This document shows, in pieces, positions 37,101-49,100 of a stretch of 64,000 nucleotides of DNA (position 1 is the first letter of the stretch; each line of letters opens with the position of its first letter). This DNA comes from Chaetorhynchus papuensis (taxonomy: Eukaryota; Chordata; Aves; Passeriformes; Rhipiduridae). Below the pieces are notes generated by a model. The model did not search any database and was not told the origin of the DNA. It saw only the letters and a list, made by a program, of their open reading frames with translations. The DNA lies in contig VWYX01000084.1 in assembly GCA_013396525.1 (NCBI GenBank), forward strand, positions 380,901-444,900. Reading direction: 5' to 3'. The position numbers and the translations under genes are program-made.

Positions 37101-40100
37101 GTGCAGTGAAACTGCACATACATAAACGTGCATAAATGTCTATATATCTATATACTTATGTTATTTAGATGTGTGTGTGTGTTTGTGCCTGTATAAAAAA
37201 AAGGAGAGAATCCTTTCATCATTGCTCTGTGCGACAATCTTAGAAATCACAAAATTAGGAGGTACAATTGCTGGTTTTTAAACTTTCATAACTGAAAGAG
37301 ATGATGAATAATGTTAATCTACTTTTTGGAAAGAAACATGCCGTTGACCACTTAGTACATTATTTGAGTACCATACCTGCATACAAATGTTTTTCATTCA
37401 GTATGTGCTCATACAGTAATCTCAATAATATTTATGGCTTTTGATGTGCGATGGTGAGAAAAGAAGATAAATATCCAGGAAATGCAGCCTTTCCTTTGTT
37501 TAGAGGTCTTCTGTTAGAAAAGGGTGTGAGCCACATTTTGCAAGTTTATCTTGGTTTTAGGTATCTTCACTGTTCTGGTAATAATCGTTATTTCAATTTA
37601 GAGAATTGCAGTCCTGTTGATTCCTATAGACTGGGATTAATTTTTTTACTTTAATGACTTGAATATGATAACAACTTCACAACTTGTAATTAAACACATA
37701 CTCACACATGCATATAGAGAAATAGGCATCAGTGCACATGCATACAAACTGAAATTAAATAAGAAACACTTTCAGAAACTAAGTCAGCTAATTAATTTTA
37801 TACAGAAGTGTTCTTTTCATGTCTATTCAACCAGACATCATATTCACTGTTGTCATCAGAAAATAGAGTCCAAGGCTGTGCGTTCAGTTGCAATGATGCG
37901 TTATCAGCAATGCCGATGGAATTTGTTTCAGTGGCTTTTAACTCTTCAGGCTCTGCACAATCCCTCTCCTTCTGAATTCGGTGCAGCTTTCCAAGTATGA
38001 CTTCCATTCATTGGGATTTAGTCTTGACTTAAAAAAAAGAAGGTAGCATAATGTTAAAAGACTGTTCTAAAAAATGCATACTTCTGGAATACAGAGAAGT
38101 ACTTCAAGAACAAATTAATAGTGAGAACAGGAAGGGGAAAATTGAACTAAAGTGTGTCAACTGACTTTTTATCACATTTATTTTCCTAAGATTTAGAGGC
38201 TTCATATGGTAAGAGTATTAAAAAGAAGACAGCAAATAAAGAATATATGTTTATATCAGATTTTCAGAGTACCTACTTCTAGTTTATTTAGACATATTCT
38301 TCCCTTTCTTAAAAGATACCCAATCTTTGCATTTCTCGTACACTAAATATGAGAGGACATGCTGATCATTTCTATCCAGAGTAGCAAGAGTATTCCATCA
38401 CAAGATTAAGCAATTTGCAAGGCCTTACGTCATTAAAGGCAAGCATCTGGCAATTCAAGGATAACAAGCAGCAGATTTCTACATTGCTTTGTGGAGGCAA
38501 ATGGTTACTTTATCTCTGCCAAGAGTAAGTTTCTAGTAAAGTGGTGTAAACAGAAACATTTTGGGGGATTGACAAAGGAAAAAAAATATGTGCTTTTTCT
38601 CATTTAGTTCTATGAATTCAAGCAAATTGTTTGATTTAGTGTAGCAGAGTGATCAGCTGGATACCTTACCCACAGTTCCCTTCACCACCATTTCATCAAC
38701 ATCCAATTTAATATTTGTCCTGCACACATGCAGAGAGAGCCAACCTGAACCTAATTTATCTAAGTTGTTCTCTTTCCTGCTGCATGTCAGTCCAGTAATT
38801 GGTACCCATTTTAAGGAGGTTGTCAAGGTCTTTTTTCAAGGAAAGAGCTTCACGACTAAATTTCCTTATCGTGTCCTTGGTGCCTCCTGTGGAGATAGGA
38901 GATTTTTTTTTGCCATCCCTTTTCTTTTTGCTGAACCTCAGTCATCATAAATAACACAAATTTACCACCAAGGTCCCTAACAATATATACTCAGGAGTTA
39001 TATGCATGAGTCTTGCTTTGATTGCTGAATACATTTTAAAAGATTTCACATACTAAATCTGCAACAAGTACTTGGGAACCAAAATGAGCAAAATTATTCT
39101 CTGGTTGCTTAAGCAGTATCAAAAGACAGTTGAGTTCTCCAAAGATTGATACAATAATGGAATTATAAACCAAGCAGTGTTATTTTAAATATTTCACAAT
39201 AGGGAATCAGAAAATATCCCTCAAAATACAGGGAGTGTCTATACAAAAAACCACTATTCATGTGTGTATATATCAAAATGAATTAATGATCAATTTAGCA
39301 GGAATACTAACCAATGCCATGGTTTCCCTTAAAAAAAAAAGGTTCTGTAGGTAGTGTGAGTTAGAAAAGTCTCAGTGAGCTCGCTAACAGCAGAACAATA
39401 TAGATTAGTCGGATATTACTCTTAGACAATGTTACTTTTCTTAGCAATCCCCTTAATTCATCAGGATAATTCTTAACCAGTCCAAAATAAACTGTATGAA
39501 AGAAAAAAAAATTAAGACCACGGGACAATGACAGTTATCAGTAACAGAAAGAAATGGCCGTATAATAGGTTTTTGATATAATAGTTAACACTCAAAATAT
39601 TACAGAACAGTCCAAGGGGTATGAAGAAATTTAAGCATAAAATCTAAATTATTTCATAGTCTAAAATGCCATTATTTTGTTTTCCATTATAAGAAACAGA
39701 TATCACCTAACACCAATGTGAAAAAAAATCCCAATTTTTCAAAAACTGTGACATGGTGACTTTTTATTATCTTCCTGGCCTTTTAGCCTTCCTTTTAGGA
39801 ACCTTTCCTGCTGTACAGAGTACTGTCCTTGTGCCAGTTTTTCCTGTCTTTTTATTACTGCACTTGATAAAGATTATGGACACCTCTAGGAGGCAGATTT
39901 TGGGTAGCCATAGCAAGTCAGGGAATTTAAGAGAATGTTTCTTTACAATTTTACTTGCTACAGACTGCTTTTTCTTGGGTTGTTTTTTGTTTATTTGTTT
40001 TGTTTTGACTTTTTTTTTGAGATAATAGATAGGAAACAATATGTATTTTTAAAATATCTAGTAGTAACTTAAGCAGGTAGGGCATTGACCGGATTGAAAC

Positions 40101-43100
40101 TGTAAGAAATTAATTTTCAGGTGGAGCACTTCTCTTTTGTAGATAAACAGATTTTCAAAGCCACTATCCAAAATCTCTTGGTTTTTTTTCCTAAAACTCT
40201 TCACACAGTATATAATTTAGTTTACCCTGATGACTGTTTCCTTGTATACTACAGGTTTGGTTCCAGAATCGAAGAGCGAAATGGAGGAAAAGAGAACGCT
40301 ATGGTCAGATCCAGCAAGCCAAGAGCCCCTTTGCTGCCACCTACGATATATCTGTTCTTCCAAGGACTGACAGCTACCCTCAGGTATGGTAAAGACCAAG
40401 CAGTACTTTGGGTCTGCTTTTGGCAGCTGTCTTAACAACTCCGGTTTTGTAGACTTTGCTAACATGAGGTATAAACTGTATGATCTCTAGATAGCTTCCT
40501 TCTGATGTGTTAAACAGGCACCACTTCTTTATGGACCTCAAAAAAAACATAATATAGCCATGTAGAATCAGAATTTAATGTGCATCGCTGGGGGAGAGAG
40601 AGGCAGAGGGAAAGGACAGCTCTCTCAGACAGCTGTAGTTGGTTTAATTTGTATTTTTTTTCCTGTTTCTGTTCCCTGTTAGTATACAGTAAGGTATACA
40701 GCATAATAAGATCGTAATCTTCTGTCTCCTTTCTCCAGTCCTTTGGTTTACTGCTTTGCCTCACTCTCTGCTTTTGTTTGTCTGCTTGCTTGTTTTAGCA
40801 CACAGAATACTTTTATTCTGAAGCCATTGTTTTTCATGTCTCTGGCTTCACATTGCCTTTACCACATAATTAATTAAAAAAAAAAAAACCCATACAAAGC
40901 AAAAAATCTTGCATGATTCCCTTCACTACTGGTGTTCTGGTCCTCTTCAGCTTCATTAAGTAGCGGGGTCTCTGCCAACCTTAAGAATAAACTCCTATTC
41001 TACGTGAGCTTGCTTTGGTCATGCTCTAAATTGGCTGAATGGAGAGTTCCTCAGCATCTGGGAAGAGAGGCTGGAAATTGACCCAGCAGAGAAGGGCCTG
41101 GGGGTGCTGGTTGACAGCTGCTGAACATGAGCCAGCATGTGCCCATGTGGCCAAGAAGGCCAATGGCATCCTGGCCTGTATCAGCAATAGTGTGGCCAGC
41201 AGGAACCAGGGCAGTGATTGTCCCCTGTACTGGGCACTGGTGAGGCCACACCTCGTGTGCTATGTCCTGTTCTGGGCCCCTCACTACAAGAAAGACACTG
41301 AGGTGCTGGAGAATGCCCAGAGAAGGGCAATGGAGCTCGGGAAGGAGCACAAGCCTGTGAGGAGCAGCTGAGAGAACTGGGCTTGTTTAACCTGGAGAAA
41401 AGGAGGCTCAGGAGAGACCTTATCGCTGTCTTCAACTGCCTGGAAGGAGATTGTAGCAAGATGGGCCTTTGTCTCTTCTCCCAGGGACCAAGTGACATAA
41501 CCTCGTATAACATACGTACGTAACCTCGAGCTGAGCCAGGGGAGGTTCAGGTCAGACACCAGGAAGAATTTTTTCACTGAAATGGTGGCTAAGCATTGGA
41601 ATGGTGGAGTCACAATCCCCGGAAGTGTTCAAGAAACAACTGCAAATGGCAATTAGTGCCATGCTTTATTTGGCACGGCAGTGTTTGGTCAAATGCTGGA
41701 CCTGATGATCTTGGGAGGTCTTTTCCAACCTTAATGATTCTTAATGATTAGCTGTGAACCAGGGGTCTTTGGCTCATGTGTTCTCTACTCAGCTTAACGT
41801 GCTTTACCTCTGAAGAGGTTGCATGTTACTAGATTTGGTGCCTGGGACAGAGCTGGCTTGTGTTCCAGCAGCTCAGAACATGGACAAAACCATCTCAGCT
41901 GTGCTGGCACTTTTAAGTCTGTCTGGTTTTATTTTATAATGTAACAGGTCAATAACCCCACTGAATTAGCAACCATTCCATGACAGACTGTTTTTAAGTA
42001 GGTGTACACAACCTTAGGTTGTCCCAGGTAGATTCACAAGGACATAGATGCACATTCACTCACAAATCTCACTCAAGATGGTCAGCTCTCTTTTGAAGGT
42101 CTTTGTGACTTACCTATGGCATAACAACAAATGATACAAGGAACAGTGCTGAAGCTTTGGGATTTCTAGACTAAATTTTGTGTCTGCAAGCTCATCTTGT
42201 ATTTTTAGTAGGATTCCATCCTACAAATTTTCTATCCTACAAATTTTCCCAACTGACCAAAGTTTCATTGGTATAAGATAATGGAATAATACGAGTCATT
42301 GGCAAGCACTTAAAATGATTGTCCTAAAATTAATGTTTTTCAAAAATCCCACATTTTTAAATCATATGATAATATGATCTATAAAATTCTAAACTCAATA
42401 AAATATCTATTCTGTACTTTCAGATTGTTAAAAAGACTAATTCACTGCATTTCTGTTTACATTTTTGTCAAAAAATATCTCCTAGACGGATGACACACTA
42501 AGTTTCAGCCTGACAATTGTTTCCATCATTAATTAATAGATTATTAAAAACAGAAGACTGAAATGCAAATGCTGGTCCCATAATCTTAGATCAAGCATCT
42601 CTAAAATGTGTAGAAATACAAAATGTGTACTCATCCACAAACACTAATACGATGTGCTCACCTGCAAACACAGACTAACAGACTGCAGGTAAAGAGAGAG
42701 GCACAAATGTGTAATTGAGTCTGGTCACCTGCCCGAGAAAGCTGCGTTGTACTGTTCTGTACTCCAAGAACAGGAGCAAGGAGCTAAAGGAAGGTGTGAG
42801 TGCTCTTTACTTTGGCCATTTCAGCCGAGTGCTTGCATGGATAGCTTGGCTACGTGATAAAAACAAGGTAGCCGACTCCTCAGAGAAGAAGTTGGCTGCT
42901 TTTCTGTACACTGGAATATGAGTATGTATCCAAGTAAGTAGCACAAGACATTTAATAAAAATTCATGTTCTTGCTAACCTGGTGGTAATTCTTCGTAGTT
43001 TTCACATTCTTAAATCCTCACCTTCAGTAAAACCATGTCCCTATCATATATATAACATTTCCAGAGAGAATGCCTGAGACAATGAAAATCTGTTTTAAAA

Positions 43101-46100
43101 ACACAATAACCACTAACATCACTGCATTCAAATCTTTTGAGCTAGATGTCCGTTTCTAGTGTCTCACTTGCTACAAATTCATCAATCTATCCCACAGTTC
43201 AGGCAGAAAAGGCATTTAAAATTGTTATCTGCATGTTTTGTTCTAATGTTATAAATTGATTTCCCAAACAATTCCATTATTTCATTGTAGATAATGTAAG
43301 AAAAGAAAACAAATATCCTTTTTTTCTTTATTTCTATTCCTGCACCACTACCCATGTACGAGCACTTCTTTCGTGACAAAGAAATAAGCAAATGTTAGAC
43401 AAGCTTTGCCATACTTTTAAGTAAATAATTGTTCTTCAGGGTTGTGGAAAACAGGTCACTAAAGCTTATTTAAGAATGAACAAGGGGAAAACCAGACTCC
43501 CTGTTGCTGGAAAAAAAATAGGTTGAATGTTGAAAAGGGATGAAATCGAGCTGAGATGTTTACAGCTGTATGGCAGAAAGAGCAGGAACAAATGTGAATT
43601 TCTGGTGTGCATTATAAGGATTTGCAGCCTGCGGATTTTCTGTTTTGAGTCCAACCACGGATATGTTGAGAAAACACATCTTGGTTTCTTTCCAGCAGAA
43701 GCATCAGTCTCTTGCAGTTAACAGAGGGTGTAGTGGAGACTTCTGCTTAGTCTCTTCACCAATTATCCTCATCAAATACGAATTAAGCACAAAATGCTGC
43801 TATGCATTGTGTGACTATATAAACCTGAAAAGTTCTTCCTGTGATAAAATTATTCTTTTAACTAATTTCAGACAGAAGGCTGTCTCTGAATCAGAGAAAG
43901 GTAGAGATTGGAAGTGACCTCTGGAGGTGGTCTGGTCCAACACCTGTCTCTACAATCCAGTCTAATTTTGCTATTAAATTCCACATCTTTATCTTCACAA
44001 TAATAACAGTTTAGGGGTTTTTTGGTAGATCATAATTCTTTTCTTTGCTCTTTCAGTCTAACCTTAATTATTTTTACAGTGTATTGACTTTAGATGTTGC
44101 TTTTTTTTCTTCAAAAAAATGACTAATTAGTTATCTACCTGCCAAGAAGTTGAATATATCCTAAACTGGCCACATTTTGCATGCGTGTATCTTCCATTAA
44201 TTATACTGTCACAAGCTGGATTACAGAGGAGCACAATATTCCATCACAATTATCTGTTATTCACATGTTTTTTTCAAGGCTTTAACAACATCATGCTGAA
44301 AATCAGATTTTTCTAGGAAAATGTTATGCACAGTGGTTTTCATTCATTTTAGTGAAAGGTTTCAGTTTCATTAATTTCAGAATTTGAACTTCAAGCATCT
44401 CTTGCAGAAATAACACATTGTGGTCTAAGTCATCTTAAGTGCACTGAGAAAAACACATCCCCTACAGTTTTAGCTTAATTAGCAATATCCTACTGATGAT
44501 GTGAAAGTGAAATTAATACAGATTCACTTCATGGGGAAGTTTACTTCATTTCACCTGAGTGAATATTAGTAAACAAGCCGTACTTAATTTGGTCACCTAA
44601 ATACAGTGTCAAGTATCATTAAAGATGTCTCAGGATATCTGAGACACTGTTGAAGTGCTGATGAGCAGCTTCATTGTAGGCAGCCATGGTCTGATAAGTA
44701 TTAGACGTTTGTGTTTAGGAAACTTAAGCAGAGGGAATTCTATGCCAGACACGGGTTCCCTTTAAAGATGTCAAAAATCTGATCAATTTTTTATTCCTGA
44801 AACATAAGGTGTAAAATAGGTATGATGATGTCTAAAAGTTTTTTTATTCTCATACCTGGTTCAGCTGCAGCGATCTATAGTTGTCTTACACAGATCTATA
44901 ATGATATGTTGGAAGAGGAACAATAAAAAGCCTCTTTATCTTTGTTCTTCTCTTACCTTATTGGTCTTTATTTGACTCCTTCTGACTACCCTATGTTAGT
45001 AGGATGGCTACTGTTACAAAGGGCACTTGATCACGTCAGATTCAATGCTTGCCTATGAGAAGTAGCTAGAAAACCTGAGACAAAATTTCATATTACCCCC
45101 TCCTTATTTATGCACACTATTATCTAGTTTGCACACTAGTATTGCCTATCTATTATGCACACTAGTATTGCCTATACTATTATCACACAGACTAGCAGCT
45201 TTCCCTGTATGAATCAAGTTTATAAAGATCTTTATAAATCTTTATAACTTTATAACTAGGTGCATCAGTATGTAAATAAACATTAAATCGTATTACTGAA
45301 AAGCAGATAAAAAAAGGGCAACATTTTTCTCCTGCCTAGGCTCTTTCCTTACGTTGCATCTTTCCTCCTTCTTACTTGTTTTTTGAATCATGTTCATTTG
45401 TTGTAATTTTTCTTCCAAGTTCTTTTAAAAGGATTTGTTTTGTCACACCATTCTACTTTCCCTCTTAGTATCAAGTGCAAAATGTTTGGTTTTTTTTTAA
45501 ATTTTGTTGAAACTGCAGGCAAGATTTGGATAGGATAGAATTTAATTTTTTTGTTTTCCTTGAAAAAACCCAGTCTAGTGCAGGTGGGAATCTTAAGACG
45601 ACGAAAGCTTTTCAAAAGTTTGGGAACAGGACTGATATAGAAGGTGTAGAAAGAAAGGAAAATGTTGAAATCTCAGAAATAGCAGGAAGATGCTGAAGTT
45701 TGCATTCCATCCACGAGAATGATAAATCAAGTGAATATGTTGAACAGCATGGCATCACATGATGTGTTGGCAAAGAGTGTAGAAGTAGTACCAGATACAT
45801 GTGTTAAGTACTAAGTCCTTGGATCATCATTATAGCTTGCTCTAGCCTTAGTACATATGGCTAATCCTCATTATAATAATCAAAGTTACATGCTCCAATT
45901 AAATGTTCATATGGAATATATTAGACACCACATGTTAAATGACTTAAAATTTCTTTTAACTGTAGTAGACATATAAATGACAGTTAATCACAATAGTTCA
46001 TTAAGGCTATGGGTGCACTGATTAAGCAGGAGGAGATGTGGCAGATATATCTGAGCCAGCTTCAAAGGAGTTTTATCACACTCTCATGCTGTCTAGCTGT

Positions 46101-49100
46101 GAGAGCACGGAGCTCAGGCTGAGCCACCACCTGCATGGTGTGTGTGTTTTGCTGCATGTGTGCTCACTTGCCTTGCTGTGCCTGATCTTCCAACAAGAGT
46201 GACACTTCTAATCGTTCTGGGTGGTGTCTGTTCCACACAAAGTAGCTTATGCACTGCACTTTTATTTTTTCTTGGTAATGAACCACCACCGTATGTGGTC
46301 CTTTTCACAGTCTCAACATTCAGTTTGTTGCTCTATCTCGTTTTTTGTGAAACATATTTCTTTAAGTGTGTGAGTGACTTTACCGGGGCTTAATTATAAG
46401 GCAAATTAATTTTTTTTTTTCTGAGATACACAATTTTTCAAATAGTATTTTTCAAAGTATGAAATTTTGCCTTTAACTGTATCATAGAGTTGAAATATAA
46501 ATAACCCTTATTGTAACTGGCCCCAAGATTGCAGTAGGGAGAATTTACAGTTTACAGAACACCCCAGAATGAAAACTTGATCACTTTTCAAATCCTCATT
46601 ATTTTGAAGATTAGAAAACTTGTTTAAGTGTGGAATCTAATGATCAGATTTTTATTTTGTTTATCACGTGTAAGACCAAATCTGGACTGAAGAGGTCTGT
46701 CACATATTTTAGAGCATATTTTAAGCATCTCACTACCGTGGGCCAGGTAGCATTTTATTTATATCTAAAAATTGAGTGCTGCATCCCTCTCATATGTACC
46801 TGAGCCCAATACAGTACATGTGATCTTCACATGTGCACTTGGTCCATCAGCTCCTACAAAATGTTCACAAATTTCACTGAGAATTGTTCTGTCTAGATAT
46901 AAATGTAAAAATACAATGAGAGTGGTGAAGCTTTGGGACAAGTTGCCCATAGAAATTAAAGAGACCCTGTAGCTGGAGCTACTCAAAACATCGCCGAATG
47001 GGGCTTGAGTAACCTTATCTAAATCTAAGAGTAGCTGTGAGCAAGGGTTTGGAAAGATAATCTCAGAGGCTCTTTTCAGTTTAAATTATTCTGAGAATCT
47101 AGAAACTTGGGTAAAACAGGCAAATTTCTACCTGTATTTTGGATGTTCTAAACAGGCACCCAGAACAAAAAAATGTGGAAAGTAACAGACCAAATTAATT
47201 GTGTGATGGACTAGGAATGACCAACAGATATGAGTTGTGAACTAGCAGTTCTGAGCAGTTTAACAGCTGTTGCATTTAAACTGCCTGTGTTAGCTCCTTG
47301 TGCTAACACAGATTTGATATTTTCTGGCAGTGCAAGGACTGTTGTTTCGCACAAGTAGAGGAGTGACAAAAGTTTAGCAAATCAGTCTGACACTCACATG
47401 TTTTCTATAATTGCATAAATTCTTAACTGTTCGGTTTGTGCCACTCTTGTTTCCCATGCAGTGACCAGGAACACCCTGAAAACAGAGCAAATGTGTAGTT
47501 CTAAATTAATTATTTGAGTAATTATAGTAACTTTCAACATATATAACACTTATTACATAATATAATACTAACATCTCTTAATATCTAGAGATCTTAAAAG
47601 AGAGTAGAATTTTGTTTCTCATGTGAAGCACTAAAACACGTGCACTCAAATAGAAGTGCTCACATGTGTCTGCTGGAGACAGACTCTAGCCTGGACAGGC
47701 AGGTGACTGCAATGAGTCAAAAGATTTGGTGATGGGAGAACCAAAGCTCCCTAGCTAATAGGGAAGTGATAGTGAAACTCCCAGAATATTTTAATATTTG
47801 AGTTTGTGTGATTTCTTCAGGGGCTGCATAAAAAGGCTGAAACTCAGGTTTAACAGAAAAAAAGCAGTGACACCAAGCGGAATGACCAGTTACCTCAGCT
47901 CATTTTCCTCTGCAGTGTCTAACAGAAGGTCGTGTGCTTAGGAAATTATATCACAACCGTGTTAACAACCATAACTCTCCAGTTATGTTCTTGTCACAGC
48001 TATGAAATCCTATTTCTTTTTCTATCAGGAAGGGTGTGTGTGCATGTGTATGTGTGTATAAAACATACAGTAGGTAAATATATTGAAGGGCTCTGGTAAT
48101 TTCATGGTAACCACAAGAGCAAAGCTCAAGTTGTTTGTGATGTTAACAGAAACCAGAGATGTGCTGTATGTATAGCCTCATTCACAGTCTCTGAATTGCC
48201 TTTTATATAGTTCATGGATCACACAAGATTTTAAGAGGAAAAATATTTTCTTTAAATTCATGTACATAATGTCGCTTTTCCTTCTAACATACCAGAAGAA
48301 GGTCTGATAATTTTTACTTATTGTGAAATATTACTGTATTTATTTTTAATATAGGAATACCTTCTGCACCTAAATTTTGCTACAAGATATTTATGTTGTA
48401 AATCATTGTAAAGAAATGAAAATTTAATAGCAAATGTGAAGTCACTCAACCAACTAAAATGAATAGAAAATTGATACGACCAGAACATTCTATTGGACAG
48501 CATAACTGCCTCATGAGAGAAGATGTAAAGCTTTCCTAGACTCTTGTGGCATTCCTGAAGTTAAGTTTACTAATTTGGATTCCTTTCTCTAAGAAGGAAA
48601 TCTAGGGCACTCCTTTGAAAGTTTTAGGAATTAATAGCTTGTTCACATAATGTTTTAAAAAGACATTGGCATATTTTAGGATTTGCAGCAGGATTCTCTT
48701 CTCGTTTACACCTGTGCAATCTCACTGAAGCTAAACTGAAAGAGATGTGTCTAGGGTAAAAATATCAGGAAAATTGGTGGTACTAAACTTAGTTTACTGC
48801 AAACTAAACTACTCAAAATATGGAAAGACAGAGTGATGTTGTGATTCCTCCAGACCACAGAGGTTATTGGGCACTTTCAAACTGAGACTCTGAACCTTTT
48901 GAAGACTTCCCACCATGACTGTTTTAAAGGCAAACTTGTGCATGTTTGTATTTGAAGAGATTTTTTTTTGAAAATTCTTCCCATAATTATATCTGCACAG
49001 CCTGGGTGACTGAAGCATTTGGCATAGCATTTCTTAGAAGGAAATTTCAGTAATTCAGATAAATAAGACTGTCACGTGTGAGTCAGCTTTGGAGATTATG

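Noticed and set aside
39753..40039. Two opposing 90-codon frames in ALX1 intron 2
   Set aside because: Hydrophobic on one strand and lysine-rich on the other, the result of T-rich low-complexity sequence.
41039..41371. 110-codon plus-strand frame resembling reverse transcriptase
   Set aside because: As a gene: it is the decayed C-terminal end of a CR1 element, frameshifted and truncated, so it is listed as a mobile element.
42715..42921. 68-codon plus-strand frame in ALX1 intron 3
   Set aside because: No splice signals in register and no known domain; likely chance.
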